This document shows, piece after piece, positions 1-4,932 of a stretch of DNA of 6,428 nucleotides. Location: positions 1 through 6,428 of the forward strand of contig JAURLF010000219.1 of the NCBI GenBank assembly GCA_030831375.1, read 5' to 3'. The notes under the pieces are model-generated. The model had not been told where the DNA came from and ran no database searches. It saw only the letters and a program-made list of their open reading frames with translations. The DNA is from Gaiellales bacterium. Its GTDB lineage: Bacteria; Actinomycetota; Thermoleophilia; Gaiellales; F1-60-MAGs149. Position 1 is the first letter of the stretch; the number at the start of each line of letters is the position of its first letter. The position numbers and the translations under genes are program-made.

Positions 1-144
1 GACGATGTCGATGTAGTCGCCGCCGATCTCGACCATCGAGCGGATGTCAGCGAGGCTGAGCCCCTTGTCCATGACGTGGGTCAGGCCGACCTCGCGCGGC
101 TTGCCTCCGCGCGGGGGCAGCTCGAGGAAGCCAGCCGCATCCAT
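1..144 (-). CDS. comA: Phosphosulfolactate synthase (ComA family), N-terminal part only
   Basis: This is the first 48 codons of a gene that continues past the left edge. The family joins sulfite to phosphoenolpyruvate to give 3-phosphosulfolactate, the first step towards coenzyme M in methanogens and sulfolactate in Bacillus; plant HSA32 is a relative. I read M-D-A-A-G-F-L-E-L-P, then GLTHVMDKGLSLADI at about residues 20-34 and GGDYIDIV at the end. These match the opening strand of the family's TIM barrel (GLT-V-DKG followed by GDYID), and the conserved Asp/Lys of the DKG motif are present. The ATG at 144 is the only usable start: the frame has a TAG four codons upstream. No strong ribosome site is visible, only a weak ATAGG. 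The gene lies 42 bases behind the kinase stop on the same strand, so co-transcription is likely. The family call rests on a short fragment, and the substrate in this organism is an inference. Confidence 0.8.
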   Translation of the reverse strand, partial: MDAAGFLELPPRGGKPREVGLTHVMDKGLSLADIRSMVEIGGDYIDIV

Positions 145-186
145 ACGGGAAGCCTATCAGCCGCATCAGAACGGCATATCCCGCCC

Positions 187-1611
187 TCAGCGCACGGGAA
201 GCCGCGTGACGACGCGGCAGCCGCCGCCGGGCGCGTCTCCGATCTGCACCGTGCCGCCGTGCGCCGCGAGGTCCTGGCGCACGATCGCGAGGCCGAGGCC
301 GGACCCGGGCCGGTCCTGGACGCCGACGCCGCGGCGGAAGCGCTCGAACATCGCATCGCGCTGATCGGCCGGGATGCCGGGGCCGGCGTCGTCGACGACG
401 ATCTCGCCCGGCCGCACCCGCACGCGCACCGGCGAGGCGCCGTGCAGGAGCGCGTTCTCGACGAGGTTCGCGAGGGCGCGCTCGAGGCGCGTCGGGTCGC
501 CCCTGAACGGGGTCGGCTCCGCGTCGAGCTCGATCACGGCCTCGGGGCGCCGTGAGCGGGCGCGGGCGACGACGTCGGCGGCGAGGTCGTCGAGCCGCAG
601 CTCCTCGGAGCGCTCGACCGGTCTCGCGCCGCGCGCGAGGTCGACGATGCCGGTGATCATCCGGGACACGTCGTCGATCTCGCGGCCGAGCGCGTCGGCG
701 ACCTGGCGGCGATCGTCGTCGGAGAGCTCCACGGCGGGGTCGCCGAGCGTCTCGACGTCGGTGCGCAGCGCGGTCAGCGGCGTGCGCAGCTCGTGCGCGG
801 CGTCCGCCACGAGCTGGTCCTGGGCGCGGCGCGACTCCTCAAGCCCGCTGAGGAGGTCGTTGACGGCGCCGGCGAGGCGCGCCGACTCGGCGCCCCCCTG
901 CTCCGGCAGCCGGCGGGTCAGGTCGCGCGCGCGGGCGGCGTCGTCGACGTCGGCCGCGAGGCGCCGCAGCGGCACGAGGCCACGGTCGGCGACGAGCCAG
1001 CCGAGCCCGATCGCGATGATCGCCCCGCCGATCCCGGCCAAAAGCAGCAGCCGCTGGAGCCGCTCGAGCGAGTCCTCGACGTCCTCCACGGAGCGCCCGA
1101 CCTGCAGGGCGAGATCAGGCTGCAGTCCGACCACGAGCACGCGGATCGGCTCGTCGCCGTAGCGGATCGTCTCGAAGTCCGAGCCTCGTCCGCGGGCCGC
1201 GATCTCCGCGGCCTCGTCGGCCGGGGGCAGCGGGTCCTCCCCGGCGGGCAGGCGCACGATCGCGCCGGAGCCGTCGATCAGCTCGGCGAAGATCCCCGGC
1301 CCGCCGAAACGGCCGTTGAGCGGGCCGCCGAACGGGCGCTCACGGCGCTCGCCGCGGTCCCGCTCATCGTCCTCGTCCTCGTCCGCGTCCTCTCCTTGAG
1401 CGGCGGCGGCAGCAGCGGCGGCCGCGGCGTCCCCTTGCGGGTCGGGGCGCGAAGCGGCGCGGGCCTCGCGCAGCGCCGCGGCGCGCAGCGAGTCGTCCAC
1501 CTCGGCGTAGAGGGAGCGGCGGGCCGCCTCGTACGTGACGATGCCGCCGATCGCGAACGCCACGACGACGGCGAGGGCGGAGGCGAGCGCGATGCGCAGC
1601 CGCAGGCTCAT
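187..1611 (-). CDS. Membrane sensor histidine kinase (HAMP-HisKA-HATPase)
   Basis: A 474-residue class I histidine kinase that should phosphorylate the regulator encoded just upstream. The N-terminus has a basic start and TM1 at about 7-27. An extracytoplasmic region of roughly 160 residues follows, then TM2 at about 188-209, HAMP at about 210-262, a dimerisation domain with the H-box AHELRTPL (phospho-acceptor His273), and an ATPase domain. The ATPase domain has the N-box NLVENA (Asn386), G1 box DAGPGIP (408-414), F-box FERF (422-425) and G2 box GSGLGLAIV (436-444). All catalytic boxes are intact. The sensor loop is unusual: ten alanines at 62-71 are followed by a strongly acidic run at 74-83 and an Arg/Glu-rich stretch, with no recognisable sensor fold. 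Its ATG overlaps the regulator's TGA (ATGA, 4 nt), which implies translational coupling. The architecture resembles actinobacterial MprB-like kinases. The signal is unknown. Confidence 0.95.
   Translation of the reverse strand: MSLRLRIALASALAVVVAFAIGGIVTYEAARRSLYAEVDDSLRAAALREARAASRPDPQGDAAAAAAAAAAQGEDADEDEDDERDRGERRERPFGGPLNGRFGGPGIFAELIDGSGAIVRLPAGEDPLPPADEAAEIAARGRGSDFETIRYGDEPIRVLVVGLQPDLALQVGRSVEDVEDSLERLQRLLLLAGIGGAIIAIGLGWLVADRGLVPLRRLAADVDDAARARDLTRRLPEQGGAESARLAGAVNDLLSGLEESRRAQDQLVADAAHELRTPLTALRTDVETLGDPAVELSDDDRRQVADALGREIDDVSRMITGIVDLARGARPVERSEELRLDDLAADVVARARSRRPEAVIELDAEPTPFRGDPTRLERALANLVENALLHGASPVRVRVRPGEIVVDDAGPGIPADQRDAMFERFRRGVGVQDRPGSGLGLAIVRQDLAAHGGTVQIGDAPGGGCRVVTRLPVR
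1363..1428 (-). repeat. Low-complexity poly-Ala/acidic tract in the kinase sensor loop
   Basis: Codons 62-71 of the kinase are ten consecutive alanines (a GCN run). Codons 74-83 are almost all Asp or Glu. The DNA is a run of near-repeated GCN and GA(C/G) triplets, prone to length change by slippage. The segment lies in the extracytoplasmic domain, so it may be a flexible linker or a cation-binding loop. Confidence 0.6.
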
Positions 1612-2288
1612 GCGCGCGTCCTCAGCACGTAGCCGACGCCGCGCACCGTCTCGATCAGCCGCGAGGCGTCGCCGTCCTCGAGCTTGCGCCGCAGGTAGCC
1701 GACGTAGACCTCGACGCCGTTCGAGGATGTGCGGGCGTCCATGCCCCAGACGCGGTCGAGGATCACCTCGCGGGTCAGGACGCGGTCGGGATTGCGTAGG
1801 AAGAGCTCGAGCAGCAGCCGCTCCGTGCGCGTCAGGTCGAGCTCGCGGCCGTCGCGCTCCGCCGTGTGGGAGGCGAGGTCGAGCCGCACGCCCGCGGCCT
1901 CGATGACCTCGTCGTCCCCACCCGTCTCGGCCAGCGAGCGGCGTGCGATCGCCCGCAGCCGGGCGTCGAGCTCGACCGTCGCGAACGGCTTCACGAGGTA
2001 GTCGTCGGCACCCGCGTCAAGGCCCTCGACGCGGTCGGCGACGGCGTCGCGCGCCGTCAGCATCAGGATCGGGATGCGCACGCCCGTCTCGCGCAGGGTG
2101 CGGCACACGTCGAAGCCGGAGGCGTCGGGCAGGCCGACGTCGAGGACGATCGCGTCGATGGCGTCGTCGACCGCCATCCGGCCATCGGCGGCCGTGGCCG
2201 CCTCGACGATGTCGTGCCCGCGCGCGGTCAGGGCCCGGCGCACCGCCGAGCGCACGGACTCGTTGTCCTCGATGATCAGGATCCGCAT
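1608..2288 (-). CDS. OmpR/PhoB-family response regulator
   Basis: A 226-residue DNA-binding response regulator, the normal length for the family. The receiver domain spans about 1-118, with the acidic pair Glu7/Asp8, phospho-acceptor Asp50 in VLDVGLP, the switch Thr78 in LMLTAR, and Lys100 in the conserved LVKPF motif. A winged-helix domain occupies about 130-224, with LTRTERLLLELFLRNP, then VWGMD and the recognition-helix region ending in VETVRG-like residues (IETVRGVGYVLR). All phosphorylation residues are present, so it should be an active regulator. It is the partner of the kinase that overlaps its stop codon by 4 nt. The start ATG at 2288 puts the receiver strand MRILIIED at the very N-terminus, as usual. 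The upstream 60 bases carry a GC-rich hairpin and no clear ribosome site. It resembles actinobacterial MprA/TcrA-type regulators; direct-repeat DNA targets are typical of this family. Confidence 0.96.
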   Translation of the reverse strand: MRILIIEDNESVRSAVRRALTARGHDIVEAATAADGRMAVDDAIDAIVLDVGLPDASGFDVCRTLRETGVRIPILMLTARDAVADRVEGLDAGADDYLVKPFATVELDARLRAIARRSLAETGGDDEVIEAAGVRLDLASHTAERDGRELDLTRTERLLLELFLRNPDRVLTREVILDRVWGMDARTSSNGVEVYVGYLRRKLEDGDASRLIETVRGVGYVLRTRA

Positions 2289-2305
2289 GGTCGTCGGGGC
2301 GCGCT

Positions 2306-2340
2306 GCCGGCCCCACCCGAGTATGGCGGGCGGGGCCGGC
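2306..2340 (-). terminator. GC-rich hairpin between repeat-protein gene and regulator gene
   Basis: GCCGGCCCC (2306-2314) pairs exactly with GGGGCCGGC (2332-2340). Inside, one A/C mismatch is followed by four more pairs (CCCG/CGGG) and a 7-base loop. It begins 8 bases after the repeat-protein stop on the minus strand and ends 17 bases before the regulator start. No T-tract follows in the direction of transcription, so it is not a classical intrinsic terminator. It could be a U-less actinobacterial terminator, a partial attenuator, or an mRNA-stabilising stem that raises the level of the first gene over the regulator. Confidence 0.5.
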
Positions 2341-2348
2341 TCGTGCGC

Positions 2349-3230
2349 CTAGGCGTCGCCGAAGGCGCCCGTCGGCTCGGGGCCGCCGGCCCCGTCGTCG
2401 TCCATGCCGTGGCCGACGCCGCCCATCCTGTGGTCGCCGCCGTCGTGGTGGTCGCCCTTGCCGTGATGACCGGGGCCGCCGTCCATGCCCGGGCCGCCGC
2501 GCATGCCGCGCCTGCCGATCCCGATCGGCGCGCCGGCGTCGATCAGCGCCTGCACCCGGTCGGCCTGGGCCTGCGTGACCTTGCCCTCCTGGACCAGCTC
2601 CGCGAGGCGGTGGGCGCCCATCGCCGCGTGGATGCGCTGCTCGGCCTCGTCGGCCTTGCCCGCGTCGATCAGGGCCTGGATGTCCTTCGCCTCCTGCGCC
2701 GTCAGCGCGCCCTCCTTGTGGAGGTGCTCGAGGTGGCGGCTCTGGTGCTCGGCGTCCTCGGCGTGGCGCTGGTCCTCGCCGGTCTTCATGCCGCGGATGC
2801 CGATCGGCACGCCCTCGTTGGCGAGCGCCGCGGCCTCGTCGGCCTGGGCCTGCGTGATCTTCCCGTCCTGGACGAGCTGGGCCAGGGCGTTGCCGAGCAT
2901 CGCGGCGCGCAGAGCCTGCATCGCGGCATCGCCCTGCCCGGCGTCGACCTGCTTCTGGATGGCGTCGGCCTGCGCCTGCGTGAGCCGGCCCTCAGCGACG
3001 AGCTCGCCGAGGCGGTCGGCGGTGCGCTGGGCGTGCATCTCGCCGAGCGCGCGCTCCACGTCGGCCCGGGGGACGCCGAGCCTCTGGGCGAGCTCCTGCT
3101 CGAACGCGGCGTGGCGGGCGTCGTCGTCGCCGCTGGCGATGCCGGTGGCGGCGATGGCGGTGCCGCCGATCGCGGCGACGCCGATAGCGGCGGCGGCGCC
3201 GATCATGATGGTCTTCTTCGTGAACTGCAT
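2349..3230 (-). CDS. Secreted or membrane-anchored repeat protein with Gly/His/Asp-rich tail
   Basis: A 293-residue exported protein of unknown function. Residues 1-27 form a signal peptide or anchor: KK at 5-6, a hydrophobic stretch at 8-27 and a possible signal-peptidase site AIA/A after 27. Residues about 43-65 contain a LAQRLGV-ADVERAL helix-turn element common in actinobacterial exported proteins. Four motifs of the type L-LV-EG-(I/L)TQAQAD---IDAG start at about 73, 115, 166 and 208; in family terms they resemble short SHOCT/DUF2680-like helical hairpins. The residue 73-147 block is repeated at 166-240 without gaps. The tail from about 243 is rich in Gly, His and Asp, a plausible metal-binding segment. 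The ATG at 3230 is chosen because GGAGAG lies six bases from it and the signal peptide starts there; the reading frame stays open much further upstream, opposite the ketosynthase, but only as a GC artefact. It is the first gene of the unit that includes the two-component system and may be its target or accessory sensor. Confidence 0.85.
   Translation of the reverse strand: MQFTKKTIMIGAAAAIGVAAIGGTAIAATGIASGDDDARHAAFEQELAQRLGVPRADVERALGEMHAQRTADRLGELVAEGRLTQAQADAIQKQVDAGQGDAAMQALRAAMLGNALAQLVQDGKITQAQADEAAALANEGVPIGIRGMKTGEDQRHAEDAEHQSRHLEHLHKEGALTAQEAKDIQALIDAGKADEAEQRIHAAMGAHRLAELVQEGKVTQAQADRVQALIDAGAPIGIGRRGMRGGPGMDGGPGHHGKGDHHDGGDHRMGGVGHGMDDDGAGGPEPTGAFGDA
2511..2735 (-). repeat. Second copy of the 93-codon-period internal duplication
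   Basis: Codons 166-240 of the repeat protein. It aligns without gaps to codons 73-147, at an offset of exactly 93 codons (279 bases). It carries two 26-residue motifs, the AAM marker at 202-204 and PIGI at 235-238. A 20-base identical stretch at 2559-2578 recurs at 2838-2857. Confidence 0.8.
2790..3014 (-). repeat. First copy of the 93-codon-period internal duplication
   Basis: Codons 73-147 of the repeat protein. By hand count 38 of 75 residues are identical to the second copy. The strongest conservation is in the LVQ-GK-TQAQAD motif and PIGI. The AAM marker (109-111) and PIGI (142-145) sit exactly 93 residues before their partners. Confidence 0.8.
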
Positions 3231-3234
3231 GGGG

Positions 3235-3240
3235 CTCTCC
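3235..3240 (-). promoter_or_regulatory. Ribosome binding site of the repeat-protein gene
   Basis: GGAGAG on the minus strand, with GGAG six bases before the ATG at 3230. It is the clearest site among the genes of this unit, and it fixes the start of an otherwise over-long reading frame. Confidence 0.7.
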
Positions 3241-3284
3241 GTGGTCGTTCGTGCCGTCTGCCCCTGCAGCGTGACGCGTCGAGA

Positions 3285-3300
3285 TGAGAGGAGCCTGAGA
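3285..3300 (-). promoter_or_regulatory. Putative response-regulator operator: TCTCA-N6-TCTCA direct repeat
   Basis: On the minus strand TCTCA at 3300-3296 is repeated exactly at 3289-3285, giving an 11-bp period with a 6-bp spacer (GGCTCC). OmpR/PhoB-type regulators bind as head-to-tail dimers to direct repeats of about one helical turn; the PhoB box has the same 11-bp period. The site lies in the 114-bp divergent region, 55 bases before the repeat-protein start and 45 bases before the ketosynthase start. It could therefore control either gene. The most likely binder is the regulator encoded two genes away. I see no convincing -10 or -35 hexamers. Confidence 0.45.
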
Positions 3301-3344
3301 CGCGAGGGGCGCACGGCCCGGGCGGGGTACGGCACACTCCGCCC

Positions 3345-4556
3345 ATGGGCAGGCGGGTTGCGGTCACGGGCCTCGGGATCGTCTCGGCGTTCGGCGATGA
3401 CGTCGACGCGTTCTGGGATGCGCTCCTGGCGGGCCGTTCCGCGGCCACCGAGGTGCGCCTCGAGGGCCTGCCGCCGGTGCCCGCGTGCGTCGTCGGCGAC
3501 GTCGATGCGGATGCGGCGGTCGGCCGCCGCGAGGCGCGCCGCATGGACCGCTCGGGTCTCCTCGCCGCCATCGCCGCCGCGCACGCGCTGGCGGACGCGG
3601 GCGACACCGGCGTCGACCCGTGGCGCTTCGGCGCGGCGATCGCCAGCGCGCACGGCGGCATCGCCACCCTCGCCGAGAACCACCGCGCGTTCATCGAGCG
3701 CGGCGTCGACCGGGTCAGCCCGTTCACGGTGCCGCTGCTCCTGGCGAACGCGCCCGTCGCGGGCGTGGCGCGCGTGAACGGCCTGCACGGGCCGACCGCG
3801 GCGCCCGCGACGGCCTGCGCGGCCGGGTCGGACGCCATCGGCTGGGCGTACGAGCGGATCCGCGACGGCAAGGCGGATGCGATGGTCGCCGGCGGCGCCG
3901 AGGCGGCGATCGTCGCGCCGATCATGGCGGGCTATCTCCGGCTCGGCGCGATCGCGTCGCTCGAGCGCGGCGCGGCCGCCGCGTCGCGGCCGTTCGACGC
4001 GGCCCGCGACGGCTTCGTGATGGCGGAGGGCGCGGGCGCGCTGGTGCTGGAGGACCTGGAGGCCGCGCGGGCGCGCGGTGCGCGCATCCACGCGGAGATC
4101 GTCGGCTACGGCCAGAGCTGCGACGCGGGGCATCTGACGAGCCCCGACGAGACGGGCGAGGGCCCGGCGCGGGCGATCCGGGCGGCGCTCGACGACGCCG
4201 GCCTCGGGGCGGAGGCGATCGGGTACGTCAACGCCCACGCCACCTCGACGCCGGTCGGCGACGCGGCCGAGGCGCTGGCCCTGCGGCGCGCGGGGCTCGG
4301 CGCGACCCCGGTCGCGTCGACGAAGGGCCAGCACGGCCACACGCTCGCCGCCGCCGGCGCGATCGAGGCCATCGCCACGATCGCGGTGTTCGCACGCGAG
4401 CGGCTCGTGCCGTGCGCGAACCTCGACGCGCCCGACGTCGACCTCGCGCTGGTGCGCGAGGCGACGCCGGCCCGAGTCGGGCACGCGCTGTCGACCGGGT
4501 TCGGGTTCGGCGGCCACGACGCGGCGCTCGTCCTGCGCGCGCCCGACGCCGACTGA
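3345..4556 (+). CDS. FabF-like beta-ketoacyl-ACP synthase
   Basis: A 403-residue condensing enzyme that should catalyse decarboxylative Claisen condensation of an acyl chain with malonyl-ACP in the cytoplasm. The length fits FabF/KAS II (about 410). The N-terminus VAVTGLGIVSAFG is typical. The active-site Cys158 is in ATACAAGSDAIG, the first His298 in NAHATSTPVGD and the second His332 in STKGQHGHTLAAAG with the conserved Lys327, so the Cys-His-His triad is complete and this is not a chain-length factor. The C-terminal glycine loop reads GFGFGGHDAALVL, where the common form is FGFGGTN or FGFGGHN. The ATG at 3345 puts the first strand at the N-terminus. No good ribosome site is visible, so a leaderless message is possible. 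It has no ACP, FabD or reductase neighbours, is divergent from the repeat protein and converges on the UPF0145 gene with a 4-base gap. Whether it serves fatty-acid synthesis or a special lipid cannot be told here. Confidence 0.93.
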   Translation: MGRRVAVTGLGIVSAFGDDVDAFWDALLAGRSAATEVRLEGLPPVPACVVGDVDADAAVGRREARRMDRSGLLAAIAAAHALADAGDTGVDPWRFGAAIASAHGGIATLAENHRAFIERGVDRVSPFTVPLLLANAPVAGVARVNGLHGPTAAPATACAAGSDAIGWAYERIRDGKADAMVAGGAEAAIVAPIMAGYLRLGAIASLERGAAAASRPFDAARDGFVMAEGAGALVLEDLEAARARGARIHAEIVGYGQSCDAGHLTSPDETGEGPARAIRAALDDAGLGAEAIGYVNAHATSTPVGDAAEALALRRAGLGATPVASTKGQHGHTLAAAGAIEAIATIAVFARERLVPCANLDAPDVDLALVREATPARVGHALSTGFGFGGHDAALVLRAPDAD

Positions 4557-4560
4557 GCGA

Positions 4561-4875
4561 CTAGGAGATGCGCACCGCCGTGCCGTAGGCGACGACCTCG
4601 GTGCCCATTTCCATCATCTCGCTCGAGTCGAAGCGCATCGCGATGATCGCGTTCGCGCCCTTGCCCTCCGCCTCGGCGACCATCCGCTCGATCGCCTCCT
4701 GCCGGCCCTCGTGCAGCATCTCGGTGAGGCTGCCGAGCTCGCCGCCGACGATCGACTTGAAGCTCGCGCCGAGCTGGCCCTTGACGCCGCGCGAGCGCAC
4801 CGTCAGGCCGAACACCTCGCCGAGGACCTCCTCGATCTGGTGGCCCGGGACGTCGTTCATCGTGCTGATCAGCAT
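4561..4875 (-). CDS. UPF0145/YbjQ-family protein
   Basis: A 104-residue cytosolic protein of the UPF0145 (YbjQ, DUF74) family, whose members form ring-shaped oligomers and have no established biochemical role. Characteristic elements are VPGHQIEEVLGEVFGLTVRSRGV at about 9-31, FKSIVGGEL at 39-47, the helix RQEAIERMVAEAEGKGANAII at about 58-78, RFD at 81-83 and the C-terminal EVVAYGTAV. The length is the usual one for the family (about 100-110). The ATG at 4875 is preferred over an upstream in-frame ATG at 4908 because GGAGG and GAGGAG lie directly before it and the family normally begins a few residues ahead of the PG motif. It ends four bases from the stop of the convergent ketosynthase gene and lies 57 bases behind the Cys-pair protein, with which it may be co-transcribed. 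Confidence 0.92.
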   Translation of the reverse strand: MLISTMNDVPGHQIEEVLGEVFGLTVRSRGVKGQLGASFKSIVGGELGSLTEMLHEGRQEAIERMVAEAEGKGANAIIAMRFDSSEMMEMGTEVVAYGTAVRIS

Positions 4876-4877
4876 CG

Positions 4878-4889
4878 CCTCCGCTCCTC
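4878..4889 (-). promoter_or_regulatory. Ribosome binding site deciding the UPF0145 start
   Basis: The minus strand reads GAGGAGCGGAGG ending two bases before the ATG at 4875. GAGGAG has an ideal 8-base spacing. This supports the short start over the in-frame ATG at 4908. Confidence 0.65.
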
Positions 4890-4932
4890 GTTCGGGGATG
4901 GGCGCCACGCTAGCCGTTTGAGCGCCCGGGTG

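Noticed and set aside
374..1632. Plus-strand open frames opposite the kinase
   Set aside because: They are Arg/Ser- or Ala/Arg-rich mirror frames of the kinase, with no motif and no ribosome site.
1866..3287. Long plus-strand open frame (473 codons) opposite the regulator and repeat protein
   Set aside because: Its composition (Val/Ala/Gly/Arg/Asp repeats) is that of a complementary-strand shadow in GC-rich DNA, and it crosses two well-supported genes.
3301..3344. Promoter hexamers for the ketosynthase
   Set aside because: The GC-rich stretch has no clear TANNNT or TTGACA-like pair at proper spacing, so no specific promoter can be supported.
3231..4517. In-frame upstream extension of the repeat protein, open on the minus strand opposite the ketosynthase
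   Set aside because: The extension is Arg/Ala-rich without family features and lies antisense to a clearly functional enzyme. A signal peptide and GGAGAG site mark the true start at 3230.
3485..4564. Second plus-strand frame inside the ketosynthase (359 codons)
   Set aside because: It is a +2 shadow dominated by Arg, Gly and Ala; the ketosynthase frame has every catalytic motif.
4876..4908. Earlier in-frame ATG at 4908 for the UPF0145 protein
   Set aside because: It adds 11 residues not expected in the family, and the strong GAGGAG/GGAGG site lies just before the ATG at 4875.
4900..4927. Possible terminator GGGCGC...GCGCCC between the Cys-pair and UPF0145 genes
   Set aside because: It is only six base pairs with a 16-base loop and no T-tract, and is easily expected by chance at this GC content.
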